From BOG-908 sp963850605 (lineage in GTDB: Bacteria > Pseudomonadota > Alphaproteobacteria > Acetobacterales > Acetobacteraceae), in the NCBI GenBank assembly GCA_963850605.1, contig CAWKLX010000005.1:186001-250000 (forward strand): a stretch of 64,000 nt of DNA. The letters run 5' to 3'. Made by a program: the position numbers and the translations under genes. Below are positions 25,151 through 33,372 of the stretch, one piece after another. How positions within the stretch are numbered: the first letter of the stretch is position 1; each line of letters begins with the position of its first letter. The notes under the pieces are model-generated. The model made no database searches. It had not been told where the DNA came from and saw only the letters and a list, made by a program, of their open reading frames with translations.

Positions 25151-26170
25151 ATGATCCCCCCAGACATCCGCGCGAACGAGCCTACAATGATCGATCCGCT
25201 TGCGGTTCAGACAGCCTCCCTCAGCGTCGCACGGACGCTGCGGTTGGAGGCGGCCGGGCTGGCGGCCATGGAAACTGCGCTAGATAACGGGTTAGCGGTC
25301 GCCTTCGCCCGCGCGGCCACGACCATCGCTGCCGCAACCGGAAGCGTGATCGTGACCGGGATGGGCAAGTCCGGCCATGTCGGGCGCAAGATCGCAGCCA
25401 CGCTTGCCTCGACCGGAACGCCCAGCCATTTCGTCCATCCCGCCGAAGCAAGCCACGGGGACCTTGGCGTGATCCGCGACAGCGATGTCGTTCTGGCCAT
25501 CTCGTGGTCGGGGGAGACGCCCGAATTGGCCGACACGGTCGCCTACACTAGGCGGTTCGGCGTGAGATTGCTGGCAGTCACGTCGAACGCCGGCAGCGCG
25601 CTGGGCCGTGCCGCCGACGTGTCCCTGGTATTGCCGACCTCGCAGGAGGCCTGTCCCAACGGATTGGCGCCCACGACCAGCACCACCATGCAGCTTGCCG
25701 CCGGCGACGCTCTTGCCGTGCTGCTGCTGGAACGGCGCGGGTTTTCGGCGCGCGACTTTCAGCAGTTCCACCCTGGCGGCAAGCTGGGGGCGCGGCTGAT
25801 GCTGGTGGGTGGGCTGATGCACACCGGCGACGAACTGCCGGTGGTGCGGATGGACGCGACCTTGTCGCAGGGCATTGTTGAAATGACCTCGAAGCGGTTC
25901 GGGATTGCCGGGGTGGTTGATGAGTTGGGTGCCTTGGTGGGCGCCTTGACGGATGGCGATCTGCGCCGTGCCTTTCGAGAGGGTTTCGTGGACCGGCCAG
26001 TGCGCGACGCGATGGGCCGCCGCCCCTATACTTTGCCGGCCGATGCGCTGGCAGTGGCGGCTCTGGCTAAGATGAATGAGGCGCGTATCACCTGTATCTT
26101 CGTGGTCGAGGCAGGCCGGCCGATCGGGCTTGTGCACATCCATGACCTGCTACGGGCAGGGATCGCGTGA
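25151..26170 (+). CDS. kdsD: Arabinose-5-phosphate isomerase
   Basis: KdsD makes D-arabinose 5-phosphate from ribulose 5-phosphate for Kdo synthesis. A SIS domain (about residues 45-180: GMGKSGHVGRKIAATLASTG, HGDLGVI, SWSGETPEL) is followed by two CBS repeats. The linker FHPGGKLGARL is diagnostic. ATG 25151 is used because GGGGG precedes it; ATG 25187 (MIDPLAV) has no ribosome site. 339 residues. It converges on groEL. Confidence 0.94.
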   Translation: MIPPDIRANEPTMIDPLAVQTASLSVARTLRLEAAGLAAMETALDNGLAVAFARAATTIAAATGSVIVTGMGKSGHVGRKIAATLASTGTPSHFVHPAEASHGDLGVIRDSDVVLAISWSGETPELADTVAYTRRFGVRLLAVTSNAGSALGRAADVSLVLPTSQEACPNGLAPTTSTTMQLAAGDALAVLLLERRGFSARDFQQFHPGGKLGARLMLVGGLMHTGDELPVVRMDATLSQGIVEMTSKRFGIAGVVDELGALVGALTDGDLRRAFREGFVDRPVRDAMGRRPYTLPADALAVAALAKMNEARITCIFVVEAGRPIGLVHIHDLLRAGIA

Positions 26171-26220
26171 GAGCGCATAGCGCAATGCAGGCTGTTGGCG
26201 AACAGGTCTCAATGCCGGAC

Positions 26221-26250
26221 AAAAAAGGGGCGCACCTTGCGGTGCGCCCC
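26221..26250 (-). terminator. Rho-independent terminator of groESL
   Basis: On the minus strand a perfect 10-bp stem (GGGGCGCACC-gcaa-GGTGCGCCCC) is followed directly by six T residues. It lies 26 bases after the groEL stop. It also separates groEL from the convergent kdsD. Confidence 0.93.
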
Positions 26251-26275
26251 GTCTTTGTGGCTGAGCGGGTCTGAA

Positions 26276-27919
26276 TCAGAAATCCATGTCACCCATGCCG
26301 CCCATACCGCCGCCGCCGGCTGGCATCGGCGCCTTCTTCTCCGGCTTCTCGGCGACCATGGCTTCGGTGGTGATCAGGAGCGATGCGATCGACGCCGCGT
26401 CCTGCAGCGCCGTACGAACAACCTTGGTTGGGTCGATGATGCCGGCTGCGACAAGATCCTTGTATTCCGCAGTCTGTGCATCGAAGCCGAAATCGTAGCT
26501 GTCGTTTTCCAGCACCTTTCCGGAAATGACTGCGCCATCCTCGCCGGCGTTCTCGGCGATCTGACGCAACGGCGTCAGGACAGCGCGGCGCACGATGTCT
26601 ATGCCGAATTTCTGGTCTGGATTTTCAGACTTCAGGTTCTCGAGGATTTTCGAGGCACGGGCGAGCGCGACACCGCCGCCCGGAACGATACCTTCCTCGA
26701 CGGCTGCGCGGGTGGCGTGCAGCGCATCGTCCACCCTGTCCTTACGCTCCTTCACCTCGACCTCGGTCGCGCCGCCAACGCGGATGACGGCAACACCGCC
26801 CGCCAGCTTGGCCAGACGCTCCTGCAACTTCTCGCGGTCGTAATCCGACGTGGTCTCCTCGATTTGTGCGCGGATTTGGCCGCAGCGTCCCGTAATGTCG
26901 GATTTCTCGCCGGCGCCCTCGACAACCGTCGTGTTCTCTTTCTCGATCAGAACTTTCTTGGCGCGACCAAGCATCTGCAAGGTCACGTTCTCGAGCTTGA
27001 TGCCCAGATCCTCGCTAATCACCTGGCCGCCCGTCAGGATTGCCAGATCCTCCAGCATCGCCTTGCGCCGATCACCGAAGCCTGGCGCCTTGACAGCTGC
27101 GATCTTCAAGCCGCCGCGGAGCTTGTTGACGACCAGGGTCGCCAGCGCCTCGCCTTCCACATCCTCGGCGACGATCAGCAGCGGACGGCCGCTCTGCACG
27201 ACCGCCTCGAGCAGCGGCAGCAAAGGTTGCAGCGTGGAGAGCTTCTTCTCGTGGATCAGGATGTAGGGGCTGTCGAGATCAGCCACCATCTTTTCCGCAT
27301 TCGTGATGAAATACGGGGAGACATAACCGCGGTCGAACTGCATGCCTTCGACGACATCGAGTTCGGTCTGGATGCCCTTGGCCTCCTCGACGGTGATGAC
27401 ACCCTCGTTGCCGACCTTCTGCATGGCCTCGGAGATCATGCGGCCGATTTCTGCCTCGCCATTGGCGCTGATTGTGCCGACTTGCGCCGTCTCGCTCTGG
27501 CTGGTGATCTTGCGCGACTTGGCGCGCAGCTCGCCCACGATCGCCTCGACCGCGCGATCGACGCCGCGCTTGAGATCCATCGGGTTCATGCCGGCGGCCA
27601 CCGCCTTGGCACCTTCGCGCACGATCGCCTGTGCGAGCACGGTCGCGGTGGTGGTGCCGTCACCGGCCAGGTCATTCGTTTTGCTGGCGACCTCGCGCAC
27701 CATCTGGGCGCCCATGTTCTCGAACTTATCGGCCAGTTCTATTTCCTTGGCGACCGTGACACCATCCTTGGTGATCCTGGGTGCGCCGAACGACTTGTCG
27801 ATCACCACGTTGCGGCCTTTCGGACCGAGAGTGACCTTGACTGCATCGGCAAGAATATCGACGCCGCGCAGCATGCGCTGACGAGCGTCACCACCGAATT
27901 TTACTTCTTTCGCTGCCAT
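26276..27919 (-). CDS. groL: Chaperonin GroEL (60 kDa)
   Basis: GroEL forms the double-ring folding chamber. The 547-residue product begins AAKEVKFGGDARQRMLRG and has the ATP-site block VTLGPKGRNVVIDKSFG, DGTTTATVLAQAI, and the C-terminal Gly/Met repeat GGMGGMGDMDF. It is second in the groES-groEL operon, under CIRCE control, and closed by a strong terminator. Confidence 0.98.
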   Translation of the reverse strand: MAAKEVKFGGDARQRMLRGVDILADAVKVTLGPKGRNVVIDKSFGAPRITKDGVTVAKEIELADKFENMGAQMVREVASKTNDLAGDGTTTATVLAQAIVREGAKAVAAGMNPMDLKRGVDRAVEAIVGELRAKSRKITSQSETAQVGTISANGEAEIGRMISEAMQKVGNEGVITVEEAKGIQTELDVVEGMQFDRGYVSPYFITNAEKMVADLDSPYILIHEKKLSTLQPLLPLLEAVVQSGRPLLIVAEDVEGEALATLVVNKLRGGLKIAAVKAPGFGDRRKAMLEDLAILTGGQVISEDLGIKLENVTLQMLGRAKKVLIEKENTTVVEGAGEKSDITGRCGQIRAQIEETTSDYDREKLQERLAKLAGGVAVIRVGGATEVEVKERKDRVDDALHATRAAVEEGIVPGGGVALARASKILENLKSENPDQKFGIDIVRRAVLTPLRQIAENAGEDGAVISGKVLENDSYDFGFDAQTAEYKDLVAAGIIDPTKVVRTALQDAASIASLLITTEAMVAEKPEKKAPMPAGGGGMGGMGDMDF

Positions 27920-27944
27920 TATGAAACTCCGTTGGAAGATAGCG

Positions 27945-27995
27945 TTGGAGCTTTGCCCCAGTCCCTGACCAAAGGCCAGTTTGCCCTCGGAAACC
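27945..27995. repeat. Interspersed palindromic repeat, copy 3
   Basis: Located in the 82-base groES-groEL gap. It reads as a degenerate version of copy 2: GAGCTTTGCCCCAG, then CCAAAGGCCAGTTTGCCC, then CGGAAACC. Both hairpins carry mismatches. Being inside an operon, it could tune the groES/groEL ratio through RNA processing; that is speculation. Confidence 0.65.
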
Positions 27996-28001
27996 GTTCA
28001 G

Positions 28002-28319
28002 TTAAGCGGCTTTGGACAACGCGGCCTGGCCTTCGACGATGCCCATGATGTCGCTCTCTTTCATGATGAGCAGTTCTTCACCATCGAGCTTCACCTCGGT
28101 TCCGGACCATTTGCCGAACAGCACGCGGTCACCGGCCTTCACATCCAAGGCCACGATCTGGCCCTGCTCGTTACGGGAACCGGCGCCTACAGCGATAACC
28201 TCCCCTTCTTGGGGTTTCTCGCGGGCGGTGTCGGGGATGATGATGCCACCGGCCGTCTTCTCTTCCGCGGTGATGCGGCGGACCACGACACGGTCGTGCA
28301 AGGGACGAAATTTCGCCAT
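28002..28319 (-). CDS. groS: Co-chaperonin GroES (10 kDa)
   Basis: GroES caps the GroEL chamber. The product begins MAKFRPLHDRVVVRRITAEE, with the mobile loop EEKTAGGIIIPDTAREKPQE and EVIAVGAGSRNE. 105 residues, usual size. The start lies 43 bases inside a CIRCE operator. Confidence 0.98.
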   Translation of the reverse strand: MAKFRPLHDRVVVRRITAEEKTAGGIIIPDTAREKPQEGEVIAVGAGSRNEQGQIVALDVKAGDRVLFGKWSGTEVKLDGEELLIMKESDIMGIVEGQAALSKAA

Positions 28320-28361
28320 GCGGATCGCTCCTGATTAGTGCGCCAAGCCTATGCCCGGCTG

Positions 28362-28388
28362 TTAGCACTCTCACGTAGAGAGTGCCAG
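28362..28388 (-). promoter_or_regulatory. CIRCE operator (HrcA site) of groESL
   Basis: TTAGCACTC-N9-GAGTGCCAG at 28362-28388 matches the CIRCE consensus TTAGCACTC-N9-GAGTGCTAA with two differences at the outer end of one arm. HrcA binds CIRCE and represses chaperonin genes at normal temperature. hrcA itself is not in the window. Confidence 0.95.
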
Positions 28389-28389
28389 C

Positions 28390-28418
28390 CACTTAGGAAA
28401 CCGCCATTCGGAAGTCAA
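28390..28418 (-). promoter_or_regulatory. groES promoter
   Basis: On the minus strand TTGACT (28418-28413) is followed after 17 bases by TAAGTG (28395-28390), directly abutting CIRCE. Preceding bases read CTTGACTT and the -10 context is CCTAAGT, so it may also be read by the heat-shock sigma factor. CIRCE then overlies the start site. Confidence 0.65.
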
Positions 28419-28577
28419 GACGGCAGCACTGTCGCTATTCGAGTGCCAAGCCCTTGTTAACGATGGATTTTTTGTTTGCACCGAGACTTAGGTTTGTTTC
28501 AGTCTGACCAAGGCTGTCCAGCGCGGCACCGGGATGGCCCTCCATTGCACGTGCCGCGCCGACCGGGAGAGGATTTG

Positions 28578-28838
28578 ATGAGCCTTGCCAAGCGTTTGTC
28601 CGGATACCGCGTGACCACGGCCGAAATCCTGTATCATATGCCTGACCACCCGGGGTTGTTGCAGAGCTTCATCTGGCAGGACCTGGATATGGCGCCGAGC
28701 TTCCCGGTCCTCCGGAATTTCTTAGACTTCTGGGCGCGTCAGCTGGACGGCAAACTGCATTCGGTTCGTCTGGCGTCGTGCGGGGCGGTAAGTCAGGCTG
28801 AGTTGAGGCATGTGGATAAATTGCGATATTTGAGCTAA
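28578..28838 (+). CDS. Usg family protein
   Basis: Small alphaproteobacterial protein of unknown function named for its position upstream of, or near, other genes in rhizobia. ATG 28578 follows GGGAGAGGA. The 86-residue product matches the family: LSGYRVTTAEILYHMPDHPG, LLQSFIWQDLDMAP, FLDFWARQLDGKLHSVRL. It is on the opposite strand to flhA, whose sequenced reading frame runs over its 3' half. That overlap disappears if flhA's indel is corrected. Confidence 0.88.
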   Translation: MSLAKRLSGYRVTTAEILYHMPDHPGLLQSFIWQDLDMAPSFPVLRNFLDFWARQLDGKLHSVRLASCGAVSQAELRHVDKLRYLS

Positions 28839-30981
28839 CTTCGACTGGGCCCTCTGCGCGGGGCGGGCAGTTTGCGAGGCGGGCGTTGACCGGGCGGTGG
28901 TGGTCACTCAAATCGATGCCAGCGTCCTGACGCGCGCGCGGGGCGATATCTCGGCCTGAGACAGGTACAGGGGTGGCGGGGCGCAGTCGCTCGACCACGC
29001 TGCGGACAGCGACACGCACGGCGGGACTGGTCAGAAGCACGGGTGACTCTTCGCCGTTGGCGTCGAAGACCTCTCGGAAGCGGCGAACGAATTCACCTAG
29101 CCGGCTGGGAACCATGGCCAGTTGGCGCTCCTCTGCAGGGCCGACGAGACTTTCCGCGAACGCGGCCTCCCAATCCGGCGACAAGGTCACGACGGGTATG
29201 GCGCCACCGGCGGCCACATGACTGTCGCTGATCTGTCGCGCCAATCGTGCCCGAACCACCGCCACGATGGACGCAATGCCACGCTGGCTACCCGTGCACG
29301 CCTCGTGAATGCCTTCCAGGATCGTCGGAAGATCGCGAATCGACACGCGTTCCGTCAACAGTGCCTGGAGCACGCGCTGGACACCGCCCACCGAAATGAC
29401 TGTGGGGATAAGGTCGGATACCAGCTTCTGCTGCTCGCGCGGCAGGTCATCAATCAGTTTTTGCGTTTCCGCGTAAGAGAGGAGTTCGGCCATAGTCTCG
29501 CGCACCAGCTCAGTCAGGTGGGTAGCGAGCACGCTCGGCGGATCGACGACGGTGCATCCGCGTATCAACGCCTCTTCGCGCTGGGCCGGATCAATCCACA
29601 CCGCGGGGAGGCCAAAGGCGGGCTCGGTGGTCCCCTCGCCCTGAATGGCCGGCAGACCACCCTTGGGGTCCATGGCCAATAGGCAAAGCGGCCGCAATTC
29701 GCCACGACCCGACTCGATCTCCTTGATACGAATGACGTAGCAATCGGCCCCGAGCTGCAGATTGTCCTGAATGCGCACAGGGGGCAGCACGAAGCCGAGA
29801 TCGGACGCGATCGAGCGCCGAAGACTTTTGATTTGATCAGTCAACTTCGGCTGATCACCCCCGGCGAGCGACAGCAAACCATAGCCCAACTCCACACGAA
29901 TCATGTCGATACGCATGGCTTCGGAAACCGGCGCCTCGGCCGGCTGCGGTGAAGTCGGACTTAGATCCGCCTCTGCCGGGGGCACGGGGTGGGTAAACCG
30001 CATCCAGGCACCACCGCCGGCGAGACCCGCGAGCGCCAGAAAGGGCAGGGCAGGCAAACCAGGCATCATGGCAAGAACTGCAGCCGCGCCAGCAGCGAGG
30101 GCAAGCGGTTTGTAGCCGCCGCCGAGTTGAGCCACGAGAGCGGTATCGGCTCGTCCTTCGACCCCGCCTTTTGTCACCACAATGCCAGCGGCTGTCGAAA
30201 CAAGCAGGGCCGGGATTTGCGTGACCAAACCGTCGCCCACGGTCAAAGTCGTGAATGTGTTTGCGGCATCGCTGAGCGCCATCCCGTGCCGAATTAACCC
30301 GATGGCAAGCCCACCAACTATGTTGATCGAGGTGATCAGCAATCCCGCGATCGCGTCGCCCCGTACGAACTTGGCCGCACCGTCCATGGCGCCATAAAAG
30401 CCGCTTTCCTCCTCCAGCTCGCGCCGGCGGCGCCGCGCCACGCGCTCGTTGATGAGGCCGGCGTTCATGTCGGCATCGATGGCCATCTGCTTGCCCGGCA
30501 TCGAATCCAGACTGAACCGCGCAGCGACTTCGGCGATTCGGCCGGAGCCTTTGGTAATGACCATAAAGTTGACCACCAGCAATATCGCAAACAAGATGAC
30601 CCCGATCACGACGTCACCGCCCATAAGGAACCCGCCAAACGCTGCCACCACATGCCCGGCCGCCGTCGGTCCCTCATTGCCATGGCTGAGGATCAGGCGC
30701 GTGGTGGCGACGTTGAGCGATAGGCGCAGCAGGGTTGTGAGCAGCAGCAATTGGGGGAAACTGGTGAAGTCCAGTGGCCGCTCGAGGAACAGAGCCACCA
30801 TCAAAACCAGGACGGACGCGGTGATGGACAGCGAAAGCCCCAGGTCGAGTAGCATCGTCGGCAACGGCAATACGAGCAGCGAGAGCAGGCAGAAAACGGC
30901 GAGTGCCAGCCCAACATCGGTGCCCGGCGCGTAGCGACGTATGCCGGCACCAAGTCGGGCGAGTAGGATCGGCTGCCTCAT
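28669..30981 (-). CDS. flhA: Flagellar export gate protein FlhA, C terminus altered by an indel
   Basis: FlhA is the main gate subunit of the flagellar type III export apparatus. Eight N-terminal membrane segments precede the FHIPEP signature (RIAEVAARFSLDSMPGKQM) and the cytoplasmic nonamer-forming domain. As sequenced it is 770 residues, about 70 too long. At the CG-repeat 28931-28940 the family ending APRAR-[IV]-RTLASI is replaced by a foreign tail. A two-base gain or one-base loss there restores RTLASI and a stop at 28908-28910. The added tail lies over usg antisense. The rest is intact. It ends the fliK-flhA operon. Confidence 0.93.
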   Translation of the reverse strand: MRQPILLARLGAGIRRYAPGTDVGLALAVFCLLSLLVLPLPTMLLDLGLSLSITASVLVLMVALFLERPLDFTSFPQLLLLTTLLRLSLNVATTRLILSHGNEGPTAAGHVVAAFGGFLMGGDVVIGVILFAILLVVNFMVITKGSGRIAEVAARFSLDSMPGKQMAIDADMNAGLINERVARRRRRELEEESGFYGAMDGAAKFVRGDAIAGLLITSINIVGGLAIGLIRHGMALSDAANTFTTLTVGDGLVTQIPALLVSTAAGIVVTKGGVEGRADTALVAQLGGGYKPLALAAGAAAVLAMMPGLPALPFLALAGLAGGGAWMRFTHPVPPAEADLSPTSPQPAEAPVSEAMRIDMIRVELGYGLLSLAGGDQPKLTDQIKSLRRSIASDLGFVLPPVRIQDNLQLGADCYVIRIKEIESGRGELRPLCLLAMDPKGGLPAIQGEGTTEPAFGLPAVWIDPAQREEALIRGCTVVDPPSVLATHLTELVRETMAELLSYAETQKLIDDLPREQQKLVSDLIPTVISVGGVQRVLQALLTERVSIRDLPTILEGIHEACTGSQRGIASIVAVVRARLARQISDSHVAAGGAIPVVTLSPDWEAAFAESLVGPAEERQLAMVPSRLGEFVRRFREVFDANGEESPVLLTSPAVRVAVRSVVERLRPATPVPVSGRDIAPRARQDAGIDLSDHHRPVNARLANCPPRAEGPVEVSSNIAIYPHASTQPDLPPRTTPDEPNAVCRPADAPRSLRNSGGPGSSAPYPGPAR

Positions 30982-32327
30982 CAGGCCGCCAGTTCGGAAT
31001 GCAGCCCCGCCTGGGGCGGCGGCACCGCGATCCCGGCTTGCGTGTAGTCACGCAGCTTGTTCCGTAGCGCACGTATGGAGATACCCAATATTGTGGCCGC
31101 ATGCGTGCGATTGCCAAACGTGTGCGAGAGGGTACGGAGGATCACCTCCTGCTCCACCTCCTCTATCCTGCGCCCAACGAAATTGCTGCCTGGGCTGGAT
31201 GCGCTGGCGTCCGGTGATGCTGGCGTGTCAGGCAATCCGATTGCCTCGGCTTCAATCTCGGCGCCGCTTGCCAGCAGCACGGCCCGATGCATCGTGTTTT
31301 CGAGTTCCCGGACATTTCCACGCCATGGCTGACGGCCGAGATAAGCCAACGCCGATGGGGATAACGGACGTCCTGGCAAGCCGTTAATCTCGGCGAAGTG
31401 GCGTGCGTAGTGTGCCGCCAGGGCGGGAATATCGGCCGGTCTCTCGCGCAATGGCGGCAGCCTCAGGCTAACCACGTTCAGACGGAAGTAGAGGTCTTCG
31501 CGAAAGCGGCCGGCCGAGATGTGACCCATCATGTCGCGGTTGCTTGTGGCCAAGATGCGCACATCGATCCGAACTGGTGCGGAGCCGCCAAGCCTGTCGA
31601 TCTCACGCTCTTGCAGCGCGCGCAGCAGTTTCGCTTGAAGACGCACGTCCATTTCGCTGATTTCGTCGAGCAACAGCGTACCACCTTGCGCGGCCTCGAA
31701 TTTCCCAGTGCGCCGGGCAACAGCACCGGAAAACGCGCCTTTCTCATGGCCAAACAGCTCGCTTTCCAGAAGCTGCTCGGGAATGGCGGCGCAGTTGAGC
31801 GCCACGAAGGGGCCATTGCTGCGCCGGGAGTTGCGATGGATATGACGGGCAACAACTTCCTTGCCTGTTCCCGATTCCCCTGTGATGAGTACGGACGCGT
31901 CCGAACGTGCCACCTGCTCGGCGCGACGCATCATGGCCAGCATGGCCGGATCGCGCACGATCGGTGCGTGCGGTTCCCCGGAACTCGCCAGCAGAATGGC
32001 CGCGATCAGTTCCGGATCGGGTGGCAACGGCAAAAACTCGCGCGCCCCGTCACGCATGGCCTGAGCGGCGATCTCGGCGTTCACACGGGTGCTGCAGGCG
32101 ACGACCGGTAAGTTTATGCGTTCTGCGGCCAGCGCCTGAACCAAGGCAGCCACGCCGCAACCGACGTCGCATAACACAAGATCCTGCGACGAGTGACCGC
32201 GCAGGCTGATGAGGGCGGATACAACAGTATCGGCCTGGGATAACGCCGCACCCTGGGCCCGCGCCAGAGCGGCCGCCTGCCCCAGAGAGCCCGACATCGA
32301 ACCCACGATCATCACACGCATGGACAT
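30981..32327 (-). CDS. flbD: Sigma54-dependent flagellar transcription activator FlbD
   Basis: FlbD activates sigma54 promoters of late flagellar genes and represses an early one in Caulobacter. The N-terminal receiver-like domain (about 1-115) lacks the usual acidic pair (it opens VMIVGS), as in other FlbD. The AAA+ domain has GESGTGKE, HEKGAFSGA, LLLDEISEMD and NVVSLRLPPLRERPADIP. The sigma54-contact loop is GAFSGA rather than GAFTGA. A Fis-type helix-turn-helix ends the protein (THAATILGISIRALRNKL). 448 residues. Its presumed targets include the two sigma54-like sites at 38168 and 38325. Confidence 0.93.
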   Translation of the reverse strand: MSMRVMIVGSMSGSLGQAAALARAQGAALSQADTVVSALISLRGHSSQDLVLCDVGCGVAALVQALAAERINLPVVACSTRVNAEIAAQAMRDGAREFLPLPPDPELIAAILLASSGEPHAPIVRDPAMLAMMRRAEQVARSDASVLITGESGTGKEVVARHIHRNSRRSNGPFVALNCAAIPEQLLESELFGHEKGAFSGAVARRTGKFEAAQGGTLLLDEISEMDVRLQAKLLRALQEREIDRLGGSAPVRIDVRILATSNRDMMGHISAGRFREDLYFRLNVVSLRLPPLRERPADIPALAAHYARHFAEINGLPGRPLSPSALAYLGRQPWRGNVRELENTMHRAVLLASGAEIEAEAIGLPDTPASPDASASSPGSNFVGRRIEEVEQEVILRTLSHTFGNRTHAATILGISIRALRNKLRDYTQAGIAVPPPQAGLHSELAA

Positions 32328-32348
32328 GATCCCGTCACATCATGCTGA

Positions 32349-32669
32349 TCACGTACCACGATCGGTTTTGACGATCTCGGTCATGGTTATGCCAAGCCTG
32401 TTGTCGTCAACCATGACCACCTCGCCACGCGCAACCAGGCGGTTATTCACGTAGACGTCTATGGCCTCCCCCAATTTGCGATCGAGTTCCACGACGGCGC
32501 CACGGCCGAGCTTGAGTAATTGACTAACCTGCATAGTGGTGCGCCCCAGCACCGCGCTGACCGTAACTGGAATATCATACACTGCTTCGAGGTCGCGGAT
32601 GTTCCGCAACGGTGTGTCCTGCGTCGGATTGGACGAAAGGGTTTCCATGAACTCAGAATCCGCAGCCAT
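32349..32669 (-). CDS. fliN: Flagellar motor switch protein FliN
   Basis: FliN forms the base of the C-ring. ATG 32669 is preferred because GAGGAG lies 8 bases before it; the frame is open further upstream without homology. The 106-residue product has the SpoA-type domain: IRDLEAVYDIPVTVSAVLGR, LLKLGRGAVVELDRKLGEAI, VYVNNRLVARGEVVMVDD. It overlaps the fliH end by 17 bases. Confidence 0.95.
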   Translation of the reverse strand: MAADSEFMETLSSNPTQDTPLRNIRDLEAVYDIPVTVSAVLGRTTMQVSQLLKLGRGAVVELDRKLGEAIDVYVNNRLVARGEVVMVDDNRLGITMTEIVKTDRGT

Positions 32670-33369
32670 GGCATAACTCCTCGATAGCAGGAAGATTGAT
32701 CGGTGTAAGCGCCGTACGTATGGCGGCCCAGACGGCGCGCGTGTCACGCACTGCGGTGCCATCTTGCCAGGCAATTTGGACATCCCCTGGCGCCAACGCG
32801 CCATCGGCAGCCACCGACAATTTGGCTGTGCCGTAAGGCAACAGGCCTGCCATCAAATCGTGAACATATTCTACCGAAGCTGGATGGCTACGGATACGAA
32901 GTTCCGGTTCGAGCCATATACCGGGCAGCAAGGCACGAAATACTGCTTCCATCTCTGCAGCGGCGTGCCGTTCCATCAGGGCCGGTACGGACGCTTGAAG
33001 CAGTGCGACTAAGATCCGGACGCCTTCGTCGGCCGCCTCGCGCGCAACCTTGGTCAACGTCGCTTGTGAGGCGACGAGAGCATCCGCAAGAGATTGCGTT
33101 GCGGCAGCCTGGATTTGGGTTTGCACCAGACGTGCGTCATCCAAGGCTTCTTGCAGGCCGGCCAGTCGCCCAGACTCGTGTGCCGCCTCAAGGTCGGCCG
33201 GTGTCAATGCCGGGTCGGATTGGCTGATGTCCGAAGCGCCCCCAACGACATCGGCGTCTTTACCTGGCTCGAGATCAAAGTCGTCGATATACAGGATCCC
33301 TGCGCCCGACTCGACTGAAGCCGAAAAGTCCATAGTGTCTAGCAGGAAAGCAGCTGTGGAGCCGTCCAT
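32653..33369 (-). CDS. fliH: Flagellar assembly protein FliH-like
   Basis: FliH escorts and regulates the export ATPase FliI and docks at the C-ring. The 238-residue product has an acidic N terminus (YIDDFDLEPGKDAD), a central helical Ala/Gln-rich part (about 55-120) and a C-terminal domain. Sequence similarity to FliH is weak, as is usual. The call leans on position between fliG and fliN, and on length. fliI is not in the window. Confidence 0.75.
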   Translation of the reverse strand: MDGSTAAFLLDTMDFSASVESGAGILYIDDFDLEPGKDADVVGGASDISQSDPALTPADLEAAHESGRLAGLQEALDDARLVQTQIQAAATQSLADALVASQATLTKVAREAADEGVRILVALLQASVPALMERHAAAEMEAVFRALLPGIWLEPELRIRSHPASVEYVHDLMAGLLPYGTAKLSVAADGALAPGDVQIAWQDGTAVRDTRAVWAAIRTALTPINLPAIEELCHGCGF

Positions 33370-33372
33370 CTT

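Noticed and set aside
26195..28048. Long plus-strand frame of 617 codons opposite groEL
   Set aside because: It is the antisense shadow of the groEL gene. The minus strand encodes a full, canonical GroEL with matching terminator and operator.
28669..28907. Extra C-terminal domain in FlhA
   Set aside because: The tail is low-complexity, antisense to usg, and begins exactly where the conserved FlhA ending is lost at a CG run.
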